DNA of 12,530 bases from Flavipsychrobacter sp964461535 (GTDB lineage Bacteria; Bacteroidota; Bacteroidia; Chitinophagales; Chitinophagaceae). Each line of letters begins with the position of its first letter. Within the stretch, counting starts at the first letter, position 1. The stretch spans positions 1 to 12,530 of the forward strand of contig CAYWUY010000073.1 in the NCBI GenBank assembly GCA_964461535.1. The letters run 5' to 3'. Shown here in pieces: positions 6,784-12,530 of the stretch. The notes below the pieces were generated by a model. The model was not told the origin of the DNA. It saw only the letters and a list, made by a program, of their open reading frames with translations, and did not search any database. The translations under genes were made by a program, and so were the position numbers.

Positions 6784-9700
6784 ATGAAACTGAAAAACAC
6801 AGGAAAATTCAGATTTCCAAAATCATTAAAAATGCTAGGCTTACTAGCATTAGTGCTACAAGCCGGCTACTCAAACGGACAAGTAATTGCAGGATGGGAT
6901 GTAAATGGTTTAAGTGGTTATGGCACATCTCCACTTACAGCTACTACTGCAGGTACGAATGTTGAAGTGGGCGGCCTTACAAGAGGAACTGGTGTAACAA
7001 CAACCGGCACTGCAGCTGCAAATGCATGGGGTGGAGCAAACTGGATAAGCACCACGCAAGCTGCTGCTATAACTGCAAATCGTTTTGCAACATTTACTGT
7101 ATCTGCAAAAAGAGGCTACAAATTATCAGTAGATAGTTTGGTATTAAATTACAGAAGATCGTCTACTGGTGCTACTAACGGACAACTACAATACTCATTA
7201 GATGGAACAACTTACGTTGATGTACCCGGAGGCAGTTTAAACTACTCTTCTTCTTCAAGTAGTGGAGCATTACTACCTACTATTAATCTATCAGCTATTG
7301 CAGCATTACATAATGTAGCAGACTGTAAAACTATTACTTTTAGAATAGTAAACTGGGGTGCTAGTGGAGCAGCAGGAACTTGGTATGTTTACAATCGTGT
7401 TACAGGAAATGACCTAGTGGTATACGGAAATACATCAGTTGCTCCTGTACATTACGCAGTTACAACAATATCTCCTGCAAGCCCAAGTACTGGTAGCGCA
7501 TTTAGTGTAGATGTGGTTGCTTTAGATACTACAGGTGCATTATCTAACGTAGCAGGTACTAGTGCGTTTGTACTTAGCACCAATGGTGCAGCAGGAACTA
7601 TAGGCGGTGTTACTTCTGGAAACATTGCATCAGGCAGTAATACAACTACTGTAAGTGGCATTACTTTATCTGGTAGTGGCGCTGGAGCTACAATTACAGC
7701 CACAGCAGTATCTGGCGACTGTCTTACAAGCGGCACAAGTGCCCTATTTACCGTATCAGGAGCAAACTGCAGTGGCAATCCGGGCGCAGGTAGCATCGCA
7801 GCTAGCACTTCAGTAATCTGCGGTAGTGGAACTACAACGCTTACACTAACTCCATCAAGTGCTGCTCCTGGTATCACTTATCAATGGCTTGAGTCAAGTA
7901 CTGGTAGTGCCGGCACATTTACAGAAGTAGCAGGTGCTACTAATACTACATATGTTTCTGGTACTATATCATCAAACATATACTATCAAGCAGTTACTAC
8001 TTGTTCTTTCTCTGGCTTATCTGATACAACCACAGATTTAGAAATTTCAGTTAACACATTGCCTACCGCTGCTATATTTGGCAGCGCTACAATAGTTGGT
8101 GGAACATCTACAACGCTTACCTTTAGCGGAGATCCACTAGCAACAGTCACTTACAATATTAATGGTTCTGGTAGCTACACTATTGCACTTGATGCAACAG
8201 GCGCAGCTAGTTTAGTAGTATCTCCTTCTGTTACTTCAGTATACAGTGTAGTATCAGTAACATCGGCTGCTGGCTGCGTTTCTCCAATAAGCGGTTCTAG
8301 TGCCACTGTAGATGTTATTTTCAGCTTTACAGCAGGCAACCTAGTTGTGTTTAGAGCCGATGGCACATCTAACAGCGCTACTGGTATTACATTAGTACAG
8401 TATGACAACAACACTCCTAACCAAACTAGTCCTGTATCTCTTAATGTATTCCCTACTAGCGGCACAGGTCGCCTTGTATGTAGTGGTGCTGCAACATCTG
8501 AAGGTCAAATGACACTTGATGCAGAACGTACACACTTAATAGTACCGGGCTATGACGCTAGCATTCCTACATCTAATATTTCTACTGCTAGCGGCATCAA
8601 CAGAGCTATCTATTCAATTAGCCTTTTCGGATCACCTGTATTAGCAGCAAGTGTATCAGATTCTCTTGCTTTCCAAGGAAGTAATATACGCAGTGCTACA
8701 GCAAGTGGTAGTAACTATTTTGCAACCGGCAACTCATCTAATGCAGTAACAGCAGGTATTCAATTCTTAGGAGGTTCAGTATCTAGCCAGCTATGTTCTA
8801 CTACTACCAATACTCGCGTTGTTAACATATTCAATGGTCAACTATACTACTCTACTGCTACAGGCACAGGTCTAGGAGCCGGCATCTATGCTGTAGGCAC
8901 AGGTATCCCTACTACTAGTACTACAGCTACTCAGCTAATAGCTACAGGTTCTTCTACTAGCCCATATGGTTTTTCTATAAGTCCAGATGGTCAAACTGCC
9001 TACATAGCAGACGATGCTTCTACTACTACAAAAGGTATACAAAAATGGGTATTATCTGGCAGCAGCTGGACAATGGCATACAGACTAGCGGCTAACGCAG
9101 GTGCACGTTCAGTAGCAGTAGACTATAGCAAACTACCATATATAGTATATGCTACTACAGCTAGTGGTTCTGCTACTACTCCAGATACACTTATTAAAAT
9201 TGTTGACAGTAATGCTACGGCTGTATACTACAACTTAGCTACATCGCCTGCCGGCACTAGTTTCCGTGGTGTTACATTTGCCCCTAGTTGTTTTGTTAGC
9301 ATGAGCATAGTAGGTGATTCTATTTTAAATGTTGGAGATAGTACAACAATTCGTTTTTATGGTAACCCTGGTGCTACTATAGCATTTACTGTAAACGGTG
9401 GTTCATTACAAACAATTGTACTTGGTGCAAATGGCGAATACTATCTAAACACTGGTGCATTGGCGGCATCTCAAACATATGTACTTGATGGCATTAGCAC
9501 AAGCGTATGTGATAATGAATATGTAGAAGGCACAATTACTGTTAAAGTAAATAATGGCAATGGTAATAATCGTCAAGCTAATAGCATCAATACTACTAGC
9601 AAAAACACTATCAACATCTACCCTAATCCTGCACATGATGTAATTAACATAAACTCAAATGAAGCAGTAAATGTTAGCATTTATAGTGTTGATGGTAAGC

Positions 9701-9825
9701 AAGTATTAAGCTCTAATAATACTAATAGTATAAACGTAAGTAATCTTACAAATGGAATTTATATTATTAAAGTATACAACCTAAACAACGAACTTATAAA
9801 TACAAGTCGTTTCAACAAAAACTAA
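6784..9825 (+). CDS. Large T9SS-exported multidomain surface protein
   Basis: 1013 residues. The N-terminus is basic, then has a hydrophobic core (LGLLALVLQAGYS) ending around residue 33, a signal peptide for Sec export. Residues about 34-215 form a beta-rich domain common at the start of Bacteroidota cell-surface proteins. Residues about 220-325 and 326-424 look like Ig-like domains, the second with the YQWLES motif. Residues 426-512 and 837-922 are two copies of a related Ig-like module. Residues about 515-835 repeat short beta segments (SPYGFSISPDGQTAYIAD, SVAVDY) and resemble a propeller. The Ser/Thr/Asn-rich linker about 923-940 leads to the T9SS type A sorting domain, with NIYPNPAHD at 944-952 and GIYIIKV near the end. 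The protein should therefore be exported through T9SS and attached to or released from the cell surface. Composition is very rich in Ser, Thr, Gly and Ala. No catalytic motif was recognised; adhesion or surface-layer roles are guesses. A strong terminator follows. Confidence 0.88.
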   Translation: MKLKNTGKFRFPKSLKMLGLLALVLQAGYSNGQVIAGWDVNGLSGYGTSPLTATTAGTNVEVGGLTRGTGVTTTGTAAANAWGGANWISTTQAAAITANRFATFTVSAKRGYKLSVDSLVLNYRRSSTGATNGQLQYSLDGTTYVDVPGGSLNYSSSSSSGALLPTINLSAIAALHNVADCKTITFRIVNWGASGAAGTWYVYNRVTGNDLVVYGNTSVAPVHYAVTTISPASPSTGSAFSVDVVALDTTGALSNVAGTSAFVLSTNGAAGTIGGVTSGNIASGSNTTTVSGITLSGSGAGATITATAVSGDCLTSGTSALFTVSGANCSGNPGAGSIAASTSVICGSGTTTLTLTPSSAAPGITYQWLESSTGSAGTFTEVAGATNTTYVSGTISSNIYYQAVTTCSFSGLSDTTTDLEISVNTLPTAAIFGSATIVGGTSTTLTFSGDPLATVTYNINGSGSYTIALDATGAASLVVSPSVTSVYSVVSVTSAAGCVSPISGSSATVDVIFSFTAGNLVVFRADGTSNSATGITLVQYDNNTPNQTSPVSLNVFPTSGTGRLVCSGAATSEGQMTLDAERTHLIVPGYDASIPTSNISTASGINRAIYSISLFGSPVLAASVSDSLAFQGSNIRSATASGSNYFATGNSSNAVTAGIQFLGGSVSSQLCSTTTNTRVVNIFNGQLYYSTATGTGLGAGIYAVGTGIPTTSTTATQLIATGSSTSPYGFSISPDGQTAYIADDASTTTKGIQKWVLSGSSWTMAYRLAANAGARSVAVDYSKLPYIVYATTASGSATTPDTLIKIVDSNATAVYYNLATSPAGTSFRGVTFAPSCFVSMSIVGDSILNVGDSTTIRFYGNPGATIAFTVNGGSLQTIVLGANGEYYLNTGALAASQTYVLDGISTSVCDNEYVEGTITVKVNNGNGNNRQANSINTTSKNTINIYPNPAHDVININSNEAVNVSIYSVDGKQVLSSNNTNSINVSNLTNGIYIIKVYNLNNELINTSRFNKN
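8059..8319 (+). repeat. Ig-like module, copy 1 (surface-protein residues 426-512)
   Basis: This module shares a pattern with a second copy further on: I-x-G near the start, STT, a Gly-(Asp/Asn)-Pro-x-Ala-Thr turn (GDPLAT here), an Asn-Gly turn, an I-x-L strand, a central Tyr and a late Cys (Cys498) before a closing TVDV strand. Divergence is high, so the two are old duplicates and not recent copies. Confidence 0.6.
9292..9549 (+). repeat. Ig-like module, copy 2 (surface-protein residues 837-922)
   Basis: This is the second copy of the module, placed after the propeller-like region. GNPGAT at 860-865 corresponds to GDPLAT in copy 1, the FTVNGG turn to YNINGS, Cys909 to the late Cys, and TVKV to the closing strand. 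It directly precedes the linker and sorting domain. Confidence 0.6.
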
Positions 9826-9842
9826 TACAATGGTTTTATTCC

Positions 9843-9876
9843 AAAAACGGGATTCTATAATTAGAGTCCCGTTTTT
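9843..9876 (+). terminator. Intrinsic terminator of the surface-protein gene
   Basis: A 14-bp stem (9843-9856 with 9863-9876) with one G·U pair and a 6-base loop ATAATT has a core CGGGA/TCCCG and ends in a T-rich run. It starts 17 bases after the TAA of the large surface-protein gene. It lies upstream of the next gene's real start, which helps reject the longer reading of that gene. The flanking A5 and T5 suggest it could also work in the reverse direction. Confidence 0.88.
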
Positions 9877-9925
9877 GTTTATAGTAAATAATTCATGTTT
9901 CATTATATTTACTAAAATATCCACA

Positions 9926-10393
9926 ATGAGTAATAAAGTTGCCAGCATAGAAGAATATATAAACAACCTAGCAGACGATAGAAAAGAAGCAGTAACTAAA
10001 CTGATGGAATCAGTAAGGAAGCATATAGATAGTAACTATAAAGAAGAACTTTCTTATGGCATGATAGGATATGTTGTACCACATTCTATTTTCCCGTCAG
10101 GTTACCACTGCGATCCTAAACTGCCATTACCATATATGAATATTGCATCTCAAAAAAGCCACATAGCAGTATATCATATGGGGCTATATGCTAGTCAAGA
10201 ACTTATGGATTGGTTTACAGCAGAATATCCTAAACACACCAAGGCTAAACTAGATATGGGCAAAAGTTGCATTCGATTCAAAAAAACAGAACACATACCT
10301 TATGATTTAATTGGGCAACTTGCTGCAAAACAGAATGCACAACAGTGGATAGCTTGTTATCAAGAAATGCTGAGTAAAAGTAAAAAGAACTAA
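9926..10393 (+). CDS. DUF1801 domain protein (YdhG-like)
   Basis: 155 residues, soluble. The pattern matches DUF1801: IEEYINNLADDRKEAV at the N-terminus, EELSYGMIGY in the middle (the conserved Tyr-Gly-Met-Pro/Ile region), HIAVYHMG, and CIRFKK followed by a helix toward the C-terminus. The family is widespread and small; its biochemical role is not established. Start: the open frame extends back to an ATG at 9830, but that part translates the terminator hairpin into a non-conserved hydrophobic segment. The ATG at 9926 (MSNKVASIEEY) begins exactly at the conserved domain and is preceded by CCACA, so it is chosen. TATATTTA upstream is one base off the -7 consensus. The 3' end overlaps the end of the convergent HxlR gene. 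Confidence 0.87.
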   Translation: MSNKVASIEEYINNLADDRKEAVTKLMESVRKHIDSNYKEELSYGMIGYVVPHSIFPSGYHCDPKLPLPYMNIASQKSHIAVYHMGLYASQELMDWFTAEYPKHTKAKLDMGKSCIRFKKTEHIPYDLIGQLAAKQNAQQWIACYQEMLSKSKKN

Positions 10394-10761
10394 CTGTCTT
10401 TTTTCTTCATAATGCGCTCTCTATGACGCTGGCCCCACATAGACATTTCGTGAATTAACGGATGTAGTGTTTTACCATAATCTGTTAATTCATAATACAC
10501 ATTAGCCGGAGAATCTTCAGCTACTATTCTTGCTACTAATTCGTTTAATTCCAATTCTTTCAGTTCTTTAGATAGCATTTTAGCACCTATACCATCTATT
10601 TGCTTTAGCAACTCATTAAAGCGCACTTTACCATTAAATGTCAATGTACCTATTATTGGTATTTTCCACTTTCCATTAAGCACATGAAGAGTATCAAGTA
10701 TAGCCTTATGCCCTACACCATCGCACATTTTTTTATTATGAAAAATTGCAGTTTCCACCAT
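10390..10761 (-). CDS. HxlR-family winged-helix transcriptional regulator
   Basis: 123 residues. Residues about 13-110 form the HxlR winged helix: Cys13, LHVLNGKWKIPII at 25-37 (the family's L-x-G-K-W signature), FNELLKQIDGIGAKMLSKELKEL as the recognition region, VYYELTDYGKTL as the wing and last strand, then a C-terminal dimer helix. The family commonly regulates neighbouring or divergent genes in response to thiol-reactive or oxidative signals through a conserved N-terminal Cys, and Cys13 is in the right place. The start could be Met1 or Met12 (MCDGVG); Met1 is kept. The gene converges on the DUF1801 gene, overlapping by 4 bases at the stop codons (TAA on +, TAG on -). Its promoter must sit in the short space that also holds the terminator of the upstream membrane-protein gene. 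Confidence 0.92.
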   Translation of the reverse strand: MVETAIFHNKKMCDGVGHKAILDTLHVLNGKWKIPIIGTLTFNGKVRFNELLKQIDGIGAKMLSKELKELELNELVARIVAEDSPANVYYELTDYGKTLHPLIHEMSMWGQRHRERIMKKKDS

Positions 10762-10777
10762 GCAAAATATTATATAT

Positions 10778-10802
10778 TAAAAAAGCAGGCAAATTGCCTG
10801 CT
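10778..10802 (-). terminator. Intrinsic terminator after the small membrane-protein gene
   Basis: AGCAGGC (10784-10790) pairs with GCCTGCT (10796-10802) around AAATT, and the stem is followed on the minus strand by a run of six T. It lies just past the stop of the minus-strand gene ending at 10824, and separates it from the downstream HxlR gene, which therefore needs its own promoter. Confidence 0.87.
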
Positions 10803-10823
10803 GTAAAATAAATAGACTTAAAA

Positions 10824-11255
10824 TTATTTGCTAACCGTAGTTAAGGTAGATAGAAAGTTACCAACTACTATTGCGCCACCACCACTTACATACCATGAGC
10901 ACATTATAAGTGATCCAAAAATTACTGCTACCCTAAAAAAGTTATGACTATACTTAGAATATAAAAATCCTAAAACAACACCTAACATATTCACAACCAT
11001 TAGTGGTAACGCAAAAGTATATAAGCCCTGTACTACAACAGAACCGGCAAACAATGTTACTTGGGCTGTAAGCATGAATATTAAAACCTGAACTTTATTC
11101 TGTGTAAATACATTACAGAGAATAAGAGTGACTAAAAAGAAAACTGCATAAAACACCCAAAACAACTCACTTGCATTAGACGGGCCAACAATTTTACCCG
11201 ACAAAACCATCAACAAGGTGGTAACTAAAAACGATGATGAGATTACTTTATTCAT
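10824..11255 (-). CDS. Small multi-pass membrane protein of unknown function
   Basis: 143 residues from the chosen ATG at 11255 (MNKVISSSF). About four or five hydrophobic segments are visible: around residues 5-20, 28-47, 54-75, 76-95 and 104-125, with short Lys/Asn/Ser connectors and a polar tail ending TVSK. No enzymatic motif is seen and no family was recognised; it should sit in the inner membrane. The open frame extends upstream to an ATG at 11363, which would add a further hydrophobic segment of 36 residues. The internal ATG is preferred because it begins with a typical Met-Asn-Lys start, but the longer form cannot be excluded. It has its own terminator. The neighbours on the same strand are another small membrane protein and a T9SS-sorted protein; nothing shows they work together. 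Confidence 0.65.
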   Translation of the reverse strand: MNKVISSSFLVTTLLMVLSGKIVGPSNASELFWVFYAVFFLVTLILCNVFTQNKVQVLIFMLTAQVTLFAGSVVVQGLYTFALPLMVVNMLGVVLGFLYSKYSHNFFRVAVIFGSLIMCSWYVSGGGAIVVGNFLSTLTTVSK

Positions 11256-11393
11256 GTTATTAAGCAATAATAATTGTATGATTATGAAATTATAAAACAG
11301 AATGTTAGCTATTTTATAAAATCTACTAAACAACATGAAGTTACCAACTAGGTGTGACTGCATCTATTGATTATACCAATAGAACAATTCCTA

Positions 11394-11699
11394 TTAAGAA
11401 ATTTCTTTTACATAAGCAGAAACATAAAAGAATGCAATTAAAGTAAGCGCAATTAAAATATTGAATACAATGGTCAATTTATTATAAAATCTGTAAAATT
11501 CTTTACCACGCTTCGTTGGCAGATTATTTAAAAACGACTTATCATATACTTTAAACATCACATAAGATAATGGCACCCTATGCTTAATAGCTTCAAGATA
11601 TTTTTTCCTTGTAAGCTTGGCTATTAAGTAATATGCTGTATACTCCAGTAATACTAGAAAGGCAAATAACAACAGCAATTTTATTTTATGGGTGAACAT
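11394..11699 (-). CDS. Small two-helix membrane protein of unknown function
   Basis: 101 residues. A hydrophobic helix at about 7-27 (IKLLLLFAFLVLLEYTAYYL) and a second at about 76-95 (TIVFNILIALTLIAFFYVSA) flank a basic, polar middle of about 45 residues (TRKKYLEAIKH, LPTKRGKEFYRFY). That layout suggests a hairpin membrane protein with the positive loop in the cytoplasm. No family was recognised. It lies 58 bases downstream of the T9SS-sorted gene and 138 bases upstream of the next membrane-protein start. The similar size and kind of the two membrane proteins invites the idea of a pair, but their sequences do not look alike. Confidence 0.65.
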   Translation of the reverse strand: MFTHKIKLLLLFAFLVLLEYTAYYLIAKLTRKKYLEAIKHRVPLSYVMFKVYDKSFLNNLPTKRGKEFYRFYNKLTIVFNILIALTLIAFFYVSAYVKEIS

Positions 11700-11757
11700 T
11701 ATACTTTAATTTATGGCTAACTAACATAAAAAAAATTAAATGCCCAAATATTAGCCC

Positions 11758-12530
11758 CTAATGCTGCAACAAAATACTACCGGTAAGAACCTCAGCATTA
11801 CTTATAATCCTGTAAAATAAGATGGAAGACGGTATTGATGATATATCTATTGAAATAGACTCCTCTCCCGATATATCCTTTAAATATTGCAATACTCCCG
11901 AAGCATCATATATCTCTAAACGACTAGTGGCATAACTGCCAAACTGAATATTTAAAACACCACTCGCAGGATTAGGATAAACATTAATAAGTTTCTCACT
12001 AGCCATATTACTTACACCTAGGATGTCTTTGCAACCTAAACTAGCATACACATCATTTTGATAAGCCCATGCTCCATCTACCGACTGACAAATTGTATTA
12101 TCCCCACAGTCGCATGTAGGTATTACAAATCCCTGATTAAGTAAGCTACCGGCCTTAGCATTGCCTATCCCTTCTACCCAGTAACAATAGTTAATATGGT
12201 AGTACCCTCCGGTAACCATAGCAAATTTAATACGCTTATGAAATACTCCTGAAATATTAATACTATCAACAGAATCTACCACAATTATAGACGAGCTAAA
12301 TATAGAATCTGTAACTGTATCGCCTACAGCAAGGGAAAAATCGTAGAGCAAACGTTCTTGCCCGGTTGTTAAATTATAATAATATACCCTTTCAGAAACT
12401 GTATCTTCCCTCAAACCACCACAAAGTTCAGATTCGGCAATTATTGTATCTGTTGATTTATACAGTTTATGATAAATATTGCCTCCCCAGACGGTATCGT
12501 TATTCTTTAATACTAACGTATAAAAACTAG
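11758..12530 (-). CDS. T9SS-sorted secreted protein, C-terminal part
   Basis: The reading frame is open from the right edge of the window to the stop at 11758-11760, so this is the C-terminal ~256 residues of a longer gene. A TTG at 12412-12414 could be taken for a start, but upstream codons continue in frame with protein-like sequence (DTVWGGNIYHKLYKS, then SELCGGLRED), so it is internal. The visible part has beta-rich segments, VYYYNLTTGQERLLYDF and LAVGDTVTD, of a type common in Bacteroidota secreted proteins. A Cys-rich stretch (CDCGDNTIC) follows. The C-terminus is a T9SS type A sorting domain with INVYPNPASG, then a strand LEIYDASG and a last strand ending SILLQH. It should be exported and sorted to the surface or medium. 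No catalytic residues can be seen in this part. Confidence 0.88.
   Translation of the reverse strand, partial: SFYTLVLKNNDTVWGGNIYHKLYKSTDTIIAESELCGGLREDTVSERVYYYNLTTGQERLLYDFSLAVGDTVTDSIFSSSIIVVDSVDSINISGVFHKRIKFAMVTGGYYHINYCYWVEGIGNAKAGSLLNQGFVIPTCDCGDNTICQSVDGAWAYQNDVYASLGCKDILGVSNMASEKLINVYPNPASGVLNIQFGSYATSRLEIYDASGVLQYLKDISGEESISIDISSIPSSILFYRIISNAEVLTGSILLQH

Noticed and set aside
7452..7877. A 141-codon minus-strand frame inside the large surface-protein gene
   Set aside because: It is antisense to a clear coding region whose Ser/Thr/Gly/Ala-rich codons leave the opposite strand open. The translation is a low-complexity Val/Ala/Pro mix with no domain.
11256..11363. Upstream extension of the small membrane protein to the ATG at 11363
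   Set aside because: It would add 36 residues with a separate hydrophobic segment. The internal Met-Asn-Lys start is more typical. Not excluded, only less likely.
11700..11757. Terminator for the right-most T9SS gene near the T-run on the minus strand
   Set aside because: A run of eight T exists on the minus strand, but no stem of useful length precedes it; the two GCCC words are direct, not inverted.
12412..12414. TTG as the start of the right-most minus-strand gene
   Set aside because: The same frame stays open to the window edge with protein-like sequence upstream, so the gene is partial and this codon is internal.
1..12530. CRISPR array, insertion sequence, tRNA or rRNA
   Set aside because: No regularly spaced repeats, transposase, terminal inverted repeats, or recognisable tRNA/rRNA sequence were seen anywhere in the window.

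Overview
The window looks like a chromosomal segment of a low-GC member of the Bacteroidota, most likely Sphingobacteriia/Chitinophagia-like. Two proteins end in the type IX secretion (T9SS) sorting domain with the YPNPA motif. Start codons are preceded by A-rich leaders rather than a Shine-Dalgarno sequence. Bacteroidota-type -7 elements (TAnnTTTG) lie a short way upstream of some genes, and the lipoprotein and surface-protein styles fit the phylum. Genus-level placement cannot be made from the sequence alone.

Left part (1-4300), all on the + strand: the 3' end of kdsA (Kdo-8-phosphate synthase, LPS core synthesis); a membrane-anchored PAS histidine kinase whose N-terminal membrane module resembles the ethylene-receptor sensor but lacks the two copper ligands; and a secreted S9 dipeptidyl-peptidase-IV-like serine peptidase. 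A 16-bp perfect hairpin at 4264-4300 lies between this block and the convergent block on its right and can terminate both.

Middle (4322-6783): a minus-strand pair, dapB (lysine/diaminopimelate synthesis) followed 9 nt later by a small predicted lipoprotein. A plus-strand gene for a Panacea-domain (DUF4065) protein is transcribed divergently from dapB and has no evident toxin partner. Next comes a 573-base AT-rich stretch with no gene, containing small hairpins, upstream of a large surface protein.

Right part (6784-12530): a 1013-residue T9SS-exported surface protein, built from an N-terminal beta-rich domain, Ig-like domains, a propeller-like repeat region and a second copy of one Ig-like domain, and followed by a strong terminator. 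Then come a DUF1801 gene and a convergent HxlR-family regulator whose stop codons overlap, two small multi-pass membrane proteins of unknown function, and the 3' part of another T9SS-sorted protein that runs off the right edge.

Most of the window is ordinary housekeeping and accessory chromosome. No mobile element, CRISPR array, tRNA or rRNA was seen. The items most worth a second look are the ligand-less ethylene-receptor-like sensor, the apparently orphan Panacea protein with the gene-free stretch after it, and the duplicated Ig-like module in the large surface protein.
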